The notes under the pieces are model-generated. The model had not been told where the DNA came from. It ran no database searches and was given only the letters and a program-made list of their open reading frames with translations. This document shows, piece by piece, positions 51,681-60,545 of a stretch of 64,000 nucleotides of DNA. The stretch lies in NCBI GenBank assembly GCA_035567895.1, contig DATMPC010000014.1:122169-186168 (forward strand). Reading direction: 5' to 3'. Numbering within the stretch: the stretch's first letter is position 1; each line of letters begins with the position of its first letter. The DNA comes from Terriglobales bacterium (lineage in GTDB: Bacteria; Acidobacteriota; Terriglobia; Terriglobales; Acidobacteriaceae). Made by a program: the position numbers and the translations under genes.

Positions 51681-52403
51681 ATGCGCGCTGGTACCAGGCT
51701 GGCTAGACCAGAGTGGGCTATACAAATCGAACGTTTGCGTGAACGTCTGCATTTGAATCAGGCAGGCCTTGCGCGTCTGCTCAACGTTTCCCCAATGGCG
51801 GTCTCGCGCTGGGAGCGTGCCGTCAACGAACCCGAAGCTGCCTTCTACATTCACATGGGGACTCTCTCCGGAGATCCCGACTGCTGGTACTTCTGGCAGC
51901 GTGCAGGACTGCCCGCCAGCGATCTCAAACGCGCCCTGCGCAAATCGAAAAACAGCAAGAGTCCACAGGCCGCCGTTGCCGAGCTGGAAAACCTGGCCGT
52001 TCCGCTGCTCGGAGTCAAAGCGGGTACTACCGAACCTGGAGATAACGATCCCAATATCGAGCGGAGTCCGATCGTCGCTAGAGTGATGGCGCCTAGCGAT
52101 TGGAGCGAGAACAAGCTGAGTGTGCGCTGCCTGCGGGTTGTGGGCGACGGCATGGCTCCCCTGATTTCGGACGGCTCCGTGGTTGCCGTCGATCTGTCGC
52201 AATTCGATCCCTCTAAGCTGAACAACATGATTGTCCTCGCGTGGCACAAGGACCATGGCCTACTCATTCGCCGCCTCAAGAGATTTGGAGCCGCTGAAGT
52301 GCTCGCCGCCGATGCTGATCGTACTGAAGCCAGCACACTCAGTCTCGATCGCAACTGGCGGGTTCTTGGTCGCGTTGTGTGGTGGCTGTCGCGACCGAAA
52401 TAG
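51681..52403 (+). CDS. XRE-HTH regulator with a degenerate S24/LexA-type C-terminal domain
   Basis: 240 residues. The HTH (QIERLRERLHLNQAGLARLLNVSPMAVSRWERAVNEP, about 15-50) is followed by a helical linker and an S24-fold domain (about 135-235) with RCLRVVGDGMAPLISDGSVVAVDL and MIVLAWHKDHGLLIRRLKRF. In self-cleaving LexA/CI-type repressors the first segment reads GDSM and the second has a catalytic Lys. Here these are Gly (GDGM) and Arg, so cleavage is not expected. It is probably a constitutive dimerising regulator. Confidence 0.8.
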   Translation: MRAGTRLARPEWAIQIERLRERLHLNQAGLARLLNVSPMAVSRWERAVNEPEAAFYIHMGTLSGDPDCWYFWQRAGLPASDLKRALRKSKNSKSPQAAVAELENLAVPLLGVKAGTTEPGDNDPNIERSPIVARVMAPSDWSENKLSVRCLRVVGDGMAPLISDGSVVAVDLSQFDPSKLNNMIVLAWHKDHGLLIRRLKRFGAAEVLAADADRTEASTLSLDRNWRVLGRVVWWLSRPK

Positions 52404-52471
52404 GATCGGCGCGTTCCGTTGTCATCCTGTCTCTCGCTTATGATTTGTGACACTCCATCCTGCTATTCTGA

Positions 52472-53398
52472 TTGTTGAAGATCGTCAACAAGATTGCGTT
52501 TGTCGGAGGCATTCTCGCCTCCGGCTATTCAGCTTCTCCTCCCCTCGCTTTAGCATTAGGACTCGCACTTGCGCTAGCACTCGGGAACCCCTTTCCTGAA
52601 TTTACTTCCCGCTGTTCGAAGTGGCTGCTGCAGATCTCCGTTGTAGGACTTGGTTTTGGCATGAGCCTTACTGAAGTCGTTCATGCCGGGCGCTCTGGTT
52701 TTCTTTACACGCTGGTGGGAATCAGTTTTGCAGTAGTGTGCGGACTGCTGCTCGGGCGCGCACTTTCAGTTGAGCGCACGCCGTCGCTCTTGATTTCGGT
52801 GGGGACCGCGATCTGCGGAGGAAGTGCTATCGCTGCTGTAGGACCGGTCGTGGACGCCGACGATCACGACATGGCTGTTTCTCTCGGTACTGTGTTCATC
52901 TTGAATGCGGTTGCTCTATTCGTGTTTCCCGTCATTGGCCATCGGCTTGCGCTCTCACAAACCCAGTTTGGGATCTGGTCAGCGCTGGCGATTCACGACA
53001 CGAGTTCAGTCGTCGGCGCCGCCGCCCGGTATGGAAGCGTGGCCTTGGCGGTGGCAACGACCGTGAAACTCACACGCGCCCTCTGGATTGTGCCGGTAAC
53101 GCTTGCCGTAGCAGCGCTTAACAAGCACAAAGCACGTGTGCAAGTGCCCTGGTTCATTTTGTTTTTTCTGCTGGCGTCGGTTGCGAGGAGCTACTCACCA
53201 GAATCCTTCATGCCCGCGTACGCCTTCTCGCTTAGTGCAGCCAAAATTGGATTGGCCGTGACACTGTTTCTAATTGGCAGCGGATTGTCGCGCAAAGCAA
53301 TCGCCGAAGTGGGAGCGCGTCCGCTGGTGCAGGGAATAGTTCTGTGGGCGATTGTGGCTGCGGGATCGATGTGGCTAGTGCGTTCGGGATTATTTTAG
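52472..53398 (+). CDS. YeiH-family membrane transporter
   Basis: 308 residues with about ten hydrophobic segments. The signature SVGTAICGGSAIAAVGPVVDADDHDMAVSLGTVF, with IHDTSSVVGAAARYG, identifies the YeiH/UPF0324 family (conserved hypothetical 698), proposed to export sulfate or similar anions. The start is one of two adjacent TTG codons (52472 or 52475). The LysR gene nearest is 4 kb away and on the other strand, so the usual pairing with a LysR regulator is not evident here. Confidence 0.87.
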   Translation: MLKIVNKIAFVGGILASGYSASPPLALALGLALALALGNPFPEFTSRCSKWLLQISVVGLGFGMSLTEVVHAGRSGFLYTLVGISFAVVCGLLLGRALSVERTPSLLISVGTAICGGSAIAAVGPVVDADDHDMAVSLGTVFILNAVALFVFPVIGHRLALSQTQFGIWSALAIHDTSSVVGAAARYGSVALAVATTVKLTRALWIVPVTLAVAALNKHKARVQVPWFILFFLLASVARSYSPESFMPAYAFSLSAAKIGLAVTLFLIGSGLSRKAIAEVGARPLVQGIVLWAIVAAGSMWLVRSGLF

Positions 53399-53426
53399 GC
53401 ACGGCTTCCCGTGCTCGAACGCGGCC

Positions 53427-53469
53427 TGTCCCGTTGTCCCGCGAGTATAGGGTTCGGGACAACGGGACA
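53427..53469. repeat. Hairpin of the GGGACA family, copy 1
   Basis: TGTCCCGTTGTCCCG (53427-53441) pairs with CGGGACAACGGGACA (53455-53469) exactly over 15 bp with a 13-nt loop containing GTATAGGG. It is related to the copy at 53729-53775. It lies 28 nt after the YeiH-family stop and may serve as its terminator. Confidence 0.85.
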
Positions 53470-53605
53470 AAATAGATTTTGCAATCTAAGCCACTGCTAA
53501 TCTGAAGGTTAGAGCCATCCAGTTTGCCGGGACAAGACTCGCTTTTTCCGCCTTTTGTCCAGAGCCATTTTTCCTTCCAGATGAAGCTCAAACGCAAAAC
53601 AAAAA

Positions 53606-53977
53606 AACTCACGCAGATCGACGCAGATTTTAGGGATTCACGCTGATCGTTCTCCGGGATGATCTCGGATTCATATCGTTTGGGCGTGATGAAGCTTTTC
53701 TAGCGGATTCAGCGTTTTCGAATGCGCGCTGTCCCACTGTCCCAGCGCGTATGGGGTTTTGGGACAGTGGGACAGAAGCCCTTCCTCTCAGTAAGTGGTG
53801 TGAACTCATGTATTTAGGCGCTGTTTGGATATTGGGACAGTAAGCGTGGTTTTCATGCCTCTGTCGCAAGCCTCTAGTCCTCGAGTTATGGTGCCGAACC
53901 GGATCAAAAGCTCACTCCAGCTTCCAAAGAGAAAATCCGCGTGAATCCCTGAGATCCGCGTGCATCTGTGTGAGCTT
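53606..53977. repeat. Outer inverted repeat flanking a nested hairpin
   Basis: The left arm 53606-53643 (AACTCACGCAGATCGACGCA...) is an imperfect inverse of 53938-53977 (...GCATCTGTGTGAGCTTTT). They enclose about 295 nt, within which the GGGACA hairpin 53729-53775 lies. The 590-nt gap separates the convergent ends of the transporter and the polysaccharide export gene. No coding sequence is seen in it. Confidence 0.75.
53729..53775. repeat. Hairpin of the GGGACA family, copy 2
   Basis: CTGTCCCACTGTCCCA (53729-53744) pairs with TGGGACAGTGGGACAG (53760-53775) exactly over 16 bp. The 15-nt loop, with GCGTATGGGG, matches the loop of copy 1 at 53427-53469 apart from a few bases, so the two are related. 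Confidence 0.85.
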
Positions 53978-53990
53978 TTGCTTTTGTTTT

Positions 53991-54980
53991 TTAGCGCCGA
54001 TAAATAGCCAAGCCCGTAGCGACCTGAACGATCGACTCCATGCTCCTGCGTGCCGCGGACTTAGCTGCGCTGTTGGGTATGAACAAAACATCCTCATTCT
54101 CCAGCGCAATATCGGGAGCTTTAGAGGTCATAATCTCCTTCAGTTGCACTGGAATTTCCTGCAGCTTCCCAGCGTTACGCCGGATAATTCTTACGTTTTT
54201 CGTCGACGCGGTGGGATTCACTCCCTGGGCCAGGGCTATGGCCTGCAAGACGGTCAGATTGTCATCGTTATTCATCACATAGCCGCCGGGCGTCTTTACG
54301 TCGCCGCTCACGTAAACGATTCCGGCGCGGGACACCATTACGGTGTCTCCGGGCTGGAGGAACGCGTTTTGCGCGAGCGCTTCCTTGGGATCGCGCGACA
54401 AAAGGATCGCGTTTCCGGCCGTGGGATGCTCGCGATGACTCACGTAAATCATCTTTCCGGCGCGGTTTGTGGCGCCACCCGCGGCAGATAATGCGTCGAA
54501 AAGACGCGGTGAACCGAGCAGCGGATAAATCCCGGGTCGCGTTACCTCTCCCAAAACGGAAATTCCCTGCGTTGCAAATTCTTTTACGAGGATGCCTACA
54601 TGCGGATCGCGCAAGAATCCACCGCTTACCAGTCGTTGTTCGAGGTCTTTCTGCGCCTGTTCTGGGGTTAGCCCAGCCACCTTTGCGGCTCCAACCAGCG
54701 GAACTGTGATCTCTCCAGCGCCACTTATACGCAGAGTCCCACTCAACTCCGGCGCTCCGAATACTTTCAATTCGATCAGATCACCGGGTCCAAGACGCGG
54801 ATCGGACGCTGCATGAGCGGAAGTCGCATCGTTAGCCACGCTCCCGACACTCTTTTCGACGGAACTAGCGTCATTAACGGCACTTGTTTGAGCAGAATTT
54901 TGCGCAAAGAGAAGACCATTGCGGGAATCAATCGAGGGCAGAAAGACGCAGCAAAGCATCACAAAGCGGCGGATAATCAT
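53991..54980 (-). CDS. Polysaccharide export protein (Wza-like, SLBB domains)
   Basis: 329 residues. An N-terminal hydrophobic segment (FVMLCCVFLPSI) is followed by the poly-export domain DPRLGPGDLIELKVFGAPELSGTLRI. SLBB modules come next (GISVLGEVTRPGIYPLLGSPRLFDALSAAGG and GIVYVSGDVKTPGGYVMNNDDNLTVLQAIALAQG). It forms the outer-membrane and periplasmic conduit for capsule or exopolysaccharide. The C-terminus (MESIVQVATGLAIYRR) is an amphipathic helix like that of Wza. No other capsule genes adjoin it here. Confidence 0.9.
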   Translation of the reverse strand: MIIRRFVMLCCVFLPSIDSRNGLLFAQNSAQTSAVNDASSVEKSVGSVANDATSAHAASDPRLGPGDLIELKVFGAPELSGTLRISGAGEITVPLVGAAKVAGLTPEQAQKDLEQRLVSGGFLRDPHVGILVKEFATQGISVLGEVTRPGIYPLLGSPRLFDALSAAGGATNRAGKMIYVSHREHPTAGNAILLSRDPKEALAQNAFLQPGDTVMVSRAGIVYVSGDVKTPGGYVMNNDDNLTVLQAIALAQGVNPTASTKNVRIIRRNAGKLQEIPVQLKEIMTSKAPDIALENEDVLFIPNSAAKSAARRSMESIVQVATGLAIYRR

Positions 54981-55017
54981 GGGAAGTGCGGGATTCTAGC
55001 ACGCCGGTCGCGGGTTG

Positions 55018-55045
55018 GTAGAGACGCAGCATGCTGCGTCTCTAC
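55018..55045. repeat. Perfect 28-bp palindrome
   Basis: The 28 bases are a perfect inverted repeat: AGAGACGCAGCATG is followed by its exact reverse complement, so 14-bp arms meet at the centre with no loop. It ends 3 nt before the OlsF-like stop codon position. A degenerate relative sits inside that gene at 56719-56746. Sequence is GACGCAGCATGCTGCGTC at its core. Confidence 0.9.
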
Positions 55046-55048
55046 GCG

Positions 55049-57226
55049 TTAATCCGCGGGTTCGGCGACGAATTCCGGCACGCTAAACGCGCGATGATAA
55101 TCAATAAACCGCTCTGCGCCCTGGCTTCCCAGGTATTTGTGCAACGATTTGCGGTCGCTATTGCGCAAATCGACGACGATAAGCCCGTCCAGCGTGTCAG
55201 AAAAGCGGCCATCAACGTTGAAGGCAAGCACTTCGCCGCCCATTTTTAGGTATTGCTTGAGCAGAATCGGGATCCCTTTGCCGTCAAATTCGAATTCCGA
55301 AATGGACCCCGAGAGCTCTTCCGGATCGCGAACGAGGCGGTTAAAAGCGCTAATATCCCAATGTTTGAGCCTTGCAGAGCGGAAAGCGCGCCTTGGCTGC
55401 ACCATTGCGGCCAACGGATGCGTCGCAAACTGCGCCTGAAAGAACTGATACATCAGCGTTCGCGACGCTGGAGCGTACGAATTCGAGATGCTAACCGCGC
55501 CAAACAGCACCGGATGCGCCGGATTCAGCGCAACATAGCGTCCAATAGCCTTCCATAAAAGCAGCAACGGCGCATACTGACGCTGGTATTCGGGGCGCAC
55601 AAACGACCGTCCCAGCTCCACCGCCGGCCCTAAAAGATCGAAAAAGTCGTCCTTAAAGCGGAAAAGCGTATTGGTATAGAGCCCGTTAACGCCGAATTTG
55701 TGCAGGATATTCACAGTCGGCGCCAGCCGATAAGCGCCAACAATCTCTTTTTGGGGCTTATTCCAGACAAAAAGGTGCGTGTAATAGTCGTCGTAGCGGT
55801 CTAAATCGACCGATTTTCCCGTTCCCTCGCCCTCTGCGCGGAAACTTAACTCCCTTAGCCGACCGATTTCGCGCAAAATATGCGGGATTTTCGGCGCGCT
55901 AGCGCAGTAAGCTCCATATTCTTCGCTGCTTTCCAGGCACGCTGACGACGGTAGAAGCGCGATTTCCTGCTCCAATTGCGCCGCTGGAACCGCGTCCGCG
56001 AGCGCTTCCGGCGCGGGAAGAAAGGGAATTAACGGCAGTTTTGCGGCGGGTAAGAACGGAATTTGCGCGGTTTTGGGGTCTTCGGACGCCGTTTTTGCGT
56101 CATTCCGGCACACTTTTGAGGCGCGATTGGCAAGCAAATAAGTCTTCCAGCGCAGGAATTCGGTGCCTTCCCGGACGGAAGCGAACCCCTTGAATCTGTC
56201 ATCCTGAGCGGACGAGGGTTCCCGCGCGCTTTCTCCAGCGCGGGAAACGCGGGGGCCCCGAGAACCCGCTGTTGGTTCTTGGGGTGCGGAAACCGGAGTC
56301 GAAGGATCTTGTGTTTTGGTGTTTGCGTCGGGAATTGATCGACCGTTGACCCATTCGCTACCGCGAACGGTACTGACCTTGTTCTCTAGCCTCTCTGGCT
56401 TCCCAATTCGGATCTCGACCTTCGCGCCGCGCTTGCGCAAAAATTCCTTCGCCAAGCTCGCTGTCCGCAGACGTGGATGGACAAATCCCATCAATTGAAA
56501 CGACGCGCTGTTGCGCCCATCGATAAACACCGGCAGTGCCGACGCCCCAGTCGAACGAGCCAGGCGAAACGCTGTTGTGTTCCATTCCGGATCAGTCACA
56601 CCCTTCGCCCACTGCTTCGGATTCAAGTGAGCAACTTCGCCGGCGGGGAAGATGAGCAACATGCCGCCCCGATTCAGCCACTCTTTTGCTCCCCGGATCC
56701 CGCGCTGATTAACGTTCGGTGAGGACGCTTCATGTTGCGTCTCCACAGATTTCTTTGCCGAGTGCTGAGTGCTGACGGCCGACTGCTGTTTTCCCCCGAA
56801 CGGATCCAGCGGGATACAGTACTCATCCAACTCGGGAACGCCAGTCAGCATGTAGTTGGTAAGAATCTTCAAATCCGGACGCACCCGCAGCAACAACGCA
56901 CCCAGCAATATGCCGTCGAGAATTCCAAACGGATGATTCGCCACCACGACGCAAGCGCCGGTAGCAGGCACGCGTGCAAGATCGGCGTCGCTCACCGAAC
57001 AGGTTACGTTCATCTTCTTTAAGAGCCGGTTAAAGATATTAGTGCCATCCGGTTCGCGCGTCGCTTCGTAGACTTCGCGCACCTTATCCAGGGAAAGCAG
57101 CTTCGCCAAAATGGGATTGAAAGAAGGGAAGAGCGTCCTTTCGCTCACAAAGGACCCCCGCGCACCCTCGTGCGGGTTTTGCCGGAAGCTGGTAGCCGGA
57201 GGCTGGAAGCTATTTTTGCGACGCAT
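55049..57226 (-). CDS. OlsF-like bifunctional ornithine lipid acyltransferase (PlsC + GNAT)
   Basis: 725 residues. The N-terminal acyltransferase (about 40-290) has the NHPFGILDGILL catalytic motif (N-H-x4-D) and GMLLIFPAGEVAHL. The C-terminal GNAT-like domain (about 470-720) has GAYRLAPTVNILHKFGVNGLYTNTLF, AVELGRSFVRPEYQRQYAPLLLLWKAIG and FGAVSISNSY, as in OlsB-type N-acyltransferases. The order matches OlsF, which makes lyso-ornithine lipid with its C-terminal part and acylates it with its N-terminal part. The linkers (about 150-180 and 300-365) are rich in Ser, Pro and Gly and carry repeat-derived sequence. Confidence 0.85.
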   Translation of the reverse strand: MRRKNSFQPPATSFRQNPHEGARGSFVSERTLFPSFNPILAKLLSLDKVREVYEATREPDGTNIFNRLLKKMNVTCSVSDADLARVPATGACVVVANHPFGILDGILLGALLLRVRPDLKILTNYMLTGVPELDEYCIPLDPFGGKQQSAVSTQHSAKKSVETQHEASSPNVNQRGIRGAKEWLNRGGMLLIFPAGEVAHLNPKQWAKGVTDPEWNTTAFRLARSTGASALPVFIDGRNSASFQLMGFVHPRLRTASLAKEFLRKRGAKVEIRIGKPERLENKVSTVRGSEWVNGRSIPDANTKTQDPSTPVSAPQEPTAGSRGPRVSRAGESAREPSSAQDDRFKGFASVREGTEFLRWKTYLLANRASKVCRNDAKTASEDPKTAQIPFLPAAKLPLIPFLPAPEALADAVPAAQLEQEIALLPSSACLESSEEYGAYCASAPKIPHILREIGRLRELSFRAEGEGTGKSVDLDRYDDYYTHLFVWNKPQKEIVGAYRLAPTVNILHKFGVNGLYTNTLFRFKDDFFDLLGPAVELGRSFVRPEYQRQYAPLLLLWKAIGRYVALNPAHPVLFGAVSISNSYAPASRTLMYQFFQAQFATHPLAAMVQPRRAFRSARLKHWDISAFNRLVRDPEELSGSISEFEFDGKGIPILLKQYLKMGGEVLAFNVDGRFSDTLDGLIVVDLRNSDRKSLHKYLGSQGAERFIDYHRAFSVPEFVAEPAD
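56198..56290. repeat. Repeat-derived sequence inside the OlsF-like linker (TCATCCTGAG type)
   Basis: Within the OlsF-like coding region the plus strand reads TGTCATCCTGAGCGGACGAG (from about 56198), then a GCGCGGG hairpin. The first part resembles intergenic sequence near 40077 and 52418. It is translated in the linker without breaking the frame, encoding a Ser/Arg/Pro-rich segment. Confidence 0.55.
56719..56746. repeat. Degenerate copy of the 28-bp palindrome within the OlsF-like gene
   Basis: Base-by-base comparison with 55018-55045 (offset 56719 to 55018) gives about 21 of 28 matches, including GACGC, CATG and TGCGTCTC. It is read in frame on the minus strand as ETQHEASS near residue 165. 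Confidence 0.65.
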
Positions 57227-57470
57227 AGTTGAATCTATCTAGCTTGCGTTGCTTCTTGATTAACCCAAAGTGAAATGAGTGTGAATTGAGCGAAGAACCG
57301 ATTACGGAAGTGGTACGACTTCAGGGTCAGGAGGAATCGTGTGAAAGAGCAAAAGCAACACACGACACGGATGTCACGGAAGAAGCTACGGATTTACACG
57401 AATTTCGTATCGGATGCTTTGGGCGTGCTCCGACACGAAACGAACCAATCTGCTCCGCACGGGCGCTCGG

Positions 57471-59699
57471 CTACCGCAGCCACGACGGTTGGACAAAAGC
57501 GCCATCGCCTGCCGAGTCCCATACTGCGAAACGAACCCAGGATTTTCCCGCGGCCTCAAATGGGATTGAGAAATGTTTTTTCCCAAACGGCGGCAGGTCT
57601 TTTGCTGAAATGATTTGCCGGTCGACTTTCTTGCCATCGCCCCAAACTACTTCGACGAACTCGAGCGGGAACGTCCACTCCACATCGGCTGAGATGTTTC
57701 GCCGATATCGGCTGCCTTCCACTGCGTAGTTCGTGATGAGGATCTCCCCGGTAGTCACAAAGAAGTCGCCGGAGCGGAGCGCGCGCAGGATCGGTGACCA
57801 ATCTTCATCCGGCCCGGGCACGCGGCTTAGCTTCAGGTAATTCACCGGGAAGTTCGGATACAGATCATCCTCCGGCCCCTTCTTGTAAGTATCGATGTCC
57901 GCAATGATGTATTTCGGCTTCAGCCCGGAGCCGGCGTTCTGGTTGTTCATCGTGTCCATGGAATCGAAGCAGCGCCACTCGCACAAACGCTGCTCGGAAA
58001 GGTCCATTCCCATTCCGGGCTTAAACGCCACTCCCAGGTAGCGATCGCTCCTGATCCAGGCCTTGTCGAACACGGCGTCGGGATAGCCGGTCGTGCCCTT
58101 GGTCCGCGGATGTGCGTGGTACCAGTAGGCATCTTCGGCGGCGATCATCGCCTGCACATCGTCCGTGCCGCCCGTGTGGTACACCTTTCCGTAAATGGGA
58201 TCCATTTCCGTAAACGCCTGGCCCGGAGTGCGCACCTTCGACCAATACACATTCTTCGGCCAGAGAATGTTGTAGTGGCCTCCGAAGTAGGCGCTCGGCT
58301 CCTCCCAGGGCACGACGAGGAAGTTTTTGTCCGACGCGCGCCGGCATCCTTCGAAATAATCTTTTTGATCCTTGAAGCGCAGCGGTCCCGGATCATCGCG
58401 CGCCAGCTCGAAATGAAAGTCGCTGAGCCCGATGATGTTCAGATTGAGAGCCCGCATCGCTGCCAGGTCTTCGATCTGTGTGTCGAGCGAGCCGCTCTGG
58501 CGCAGGCGTCCGGTAAAGTCCAGGTGAAAGTGGTTGACGAAGGTTTTGTACCCGGGCAGCGGCTTGAACGTATCCCCGTGGGTGAAGGCCAGCACCGCAT
58601 CCCGCGTGGCTTCGGCGGGTTTGGCGTCCACATAGAAGTACACCGCCATGCGCTGCCACGTGCCCGGCGGCGCGTTGAACAGCGCAAAGTTGTCGCGATA
58701 CTTCTCCACCTCTTCCCGATCCGGCTGGCGAATGCCGATCGCGAAGCGCTTATCGCCGTCCTTGCGGTACCACACATATCCCAGATTGGTATCGACCTCG
58801 CGCGTAAAGAAGAAGGTGTGCGGCGGAGTGAATGTAGCCATCGATCCACCCTTGCCCTCAGCCACCAGCACACGGTTCGCCGCCTTCACCGGCGCAACCG
58901 CATCGTTCTTCGGACCGCCAAACAGGTACCGCTGCGGATGCCCGCCAACGTCGTGCCAAGCAACCCGTGGCATAAGATCGGTCGAAAGGCCGCTCAGTCC
59001 CGCCTCGTACTTGTAGGCAATCGATGGTTCGTCGGTTTTGGCGACCGCCTCCATGCGAATGAGGTTTGTTCCGCGATACACCGTGAATCGCAAACTACCG
59101 GAGAAGATTCCCATATCGAGACCGGGAAAGGTGACCTCGATGCGGTCTCCGTCGGTCTTCACGCTGCATGAATCGGCATGGAACGCTGCCGTAGCCTGGC
59201 GGACCTCCTCCGGCTTGCGCGGCAAACCCAAGCTGTGCGGCGTCTTCTCTCCCGGATGCGTACCGGGAACCTCCAGCGGCGCATCCCAGAACGCATACCA
59301 CTTATTCTTCTCGATGACCTCAGGAGTAATCTCCACCCCAAGCGACCGTAGAGGCGCCGCCTGCTGCTCCGACATCCGCCGCACTCCGCTCGTCACCCGG
59401 AATTCCGGCGTCAGATTCTGGCCCAGCGTCCTCCAAGCGCCGCCAGCACGCACCGCCAAATCGCGAATGGTAGGCACGCCATTGCTAACGGCAAACTTGG
59501 TACGCAGTTCGTTAGTACCTGCACCTGTCCACTCCACAACCAGGACCTCGCCCTGGGGTGTGGCAGTCAACCCTGAACGAACCTTGTATTCGCTGAGATC
59601 ACACTTGAGCGGCTCAGCCCAGCAGGTTACGGTTGCGGAGAGTGTGATAAGTGCAGGTAAAACGAATCTCGTGAGCTTGCGCATGAGGTTGTTCGGCAT
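57471..59699 (-). CDS. Large secreted PHP-like (CehA/McbA-type) hydrolase candidate
   Basis: 742 residues. A signal peptide (LPALITLSATVTCWA) precedes about 370 residues of beta-rich sequence. A C-terminal half follows with metal-site-like motifs of PHP hydrolases: FVNHFHLDF (HxH), IIGLSDFHFE (DxH), FLVVPWEEPSAYFGGHYN (Glu and His), and WYHAHPRTKG (His). The order resembles the PHP/CehA-McbA group that hydrolyses phosphate or carbamate esters. I cannot confirm this. The start at ATG 59699 has AGG 10 nt upstream; ATG 59684 is an alternative. Confidence 0.7.
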   Translation of the reverse strand: MPNNLMRKLTRFVLPALITLSATVTCWAEPLKCDLSEYKVRSGLTATPQGEVLVVEWTGAGTNELRTKFAVSNGVPTIRDLAVRAGGAWRTLGQNLTPEFRVTSGVRRMSEQQAAPLRSLGVEITPEVIEKNKWYAFWDAPLEVPGTHPGEKTPHSLGLPRKPEEVRQATAAFHADSCSVKTDGDRIEVTFPGLDMGIFSGSLRFTVYRGTNLIRMEAVAKTDEPSIAYKYEAGLSGLSTDLMPRVAWHDVGGHPQRYLFGGPKNDAVAPVKAANRVLVAEGKGGSMATFTPPHTFFFTREVDTNLGYVWYRKDGDKRFAIGIRQPDREEVEKYRDNFALFNAPPGTWQRMAVYFYVDAKPAEATRDAVLAFTHGDTFKPLPGYKTFVNHFHLDFTGRLRQSGSLDTQIEDLAAMRALNLNIIGLSDFHFELARDDPGPLRFKDQKDYFEGCRRASDKNFLVVPWEEPSAYFGGHYNILWPKNVYWSKVRTPGQAFTEMDPIYGKVYHTGGTDDVQAMIAAEDAYWYHAHPRTKGTTGYPDAVFDKAWIRSDRYLGVAFKPGMGMDLSEQRLCEWRCFDSMDTMNNQNAGSGLKPKYIIADIDTYKKGPEDDLYPNFPVNYLKLSRVPGPDEDWSPILRALRSGDFFVTTGEILITNYAVEGSRYRRNISADVEWTFPLEFVEVVWGDGKKVDRQIISAKDLPPFGKKHFSIPFEAAGKSWVRFAVWDSAGDGAFVQPSWLR

Positions 59700-59769
59700 G
59701 TTATCGCCTGTGGCCGCGCAGTGTAGCAGAACCACCTGCGGTAGTGGGTGGTGCGGTTGCAGTTGGTTC

Positions 59770-60474
59770 TTAAGCAACCGCCTTCAGCATGGCTGCTTTA
59801 GAATTTTCTCTGAAGCGCCGTTGAAGCCATCTAGTTAAAGGAAAGGCCAGTTTCGCCGAGATAGCTCGAGGGCGTGAAAAAGCGAGGAGATCGTACCAGA
59901 CGGAATCATCCCGGCTCTCCCGTTCCACAGAGAACCGTTCTTCTCCACTTTCAGCATGGTCTAGAAGAGTGCCGTACGCGAAACCACGTCTCTCCACTGA
60001 GCCGCTGCGTTCGTTCAGTACGTAGACGACTCGAGCTGCATTCAACGACCAGAAGCCGAAGTGCCGGATGAGAACTGCGACGTTCGTTCCTTTGGTGATT
60101 GGAGCGTCGGGCCAACACAATTGCAACCAGCCCATGTTGAACATCTGCCAATTATTAATTGCCTTTACAGCACGACTCCAAACATCCTCACCGTAACCAA
60201 GTAGCCATCGATTGTGATCGATTGTGTAACCAACAACGCGAGAGCGATCGGCAGAAAACCCAACGCCAGAATAGGAAAACTGTGACTCAGCCTGGCTGGC
60301 AAGGAATCCGCGGATTTTGTCGTCGGAAGGCTTCGCAATCAGGAACATTGGAAAACTAGCGCCAGCGGAAAGTCTACCTTGATCACACCAAGACACTTCG
60401 ATTGCCAGAATAGGAAAACTCTGCAGGCGCCGCTGCAAATACGACGAAAGTAACTTTGCCCATCGTTCCAGCAC
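59770..60474 (-). CDS. DUF1990 family protein
   Basis: 234 residues. The DUF1990 body is clear: VGFSADRSRVVGYTIDHNRWLLGYGEDVW, GTNVAVLIRHFGFWSLNAARVVYVLNE, FAYGTLLDHAESGEERFSVERES and DSVWYDLLAFSRPRAISAKL. The domain has no known enzymatic activity. The C-terminal RWLQRRFRENSKAAMLKAV is a family feature. It lies upstream of the PHP-like gene on the same strand (70-nt gap). Confidence 0.9.
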   Translation of the reverse strand: MLERWAKLLSSYLQRRLQSFPILAIEVSWCDQGRLSAGASFPMFLIAKPSDDKIRGFLASQAESQFSYSGVGFSADRSRVVGYTIDHNRWLLGYGEDVWSRAVKAINNWQMFNMGWLQLCWPDAPITKGTNVAVLIRHFGFWSLNAARVVYVLNERSGSVERRGFAYGTLLDHAESGEERFSVERESRDDSVWYDLLAFSRPRAISAKLAFPLTRWLQRRFRENSKAAMLKAVA

Positions 60475-60545
60475 CGCTATGATCCGGTTGCACTAAGATT
60501 TGCCCCAGCGACATAACCAAAGAACAAGGATTCATAGCGATCATC

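Noticed and set aside
58110..59171. Open frame of 353 codons on the plus strand opposite the PHP-like gene
   Set aside because: The opposite strand has a signal peptide and ordered motifs. This frame has His/Arg/Val-rich shadow composition.
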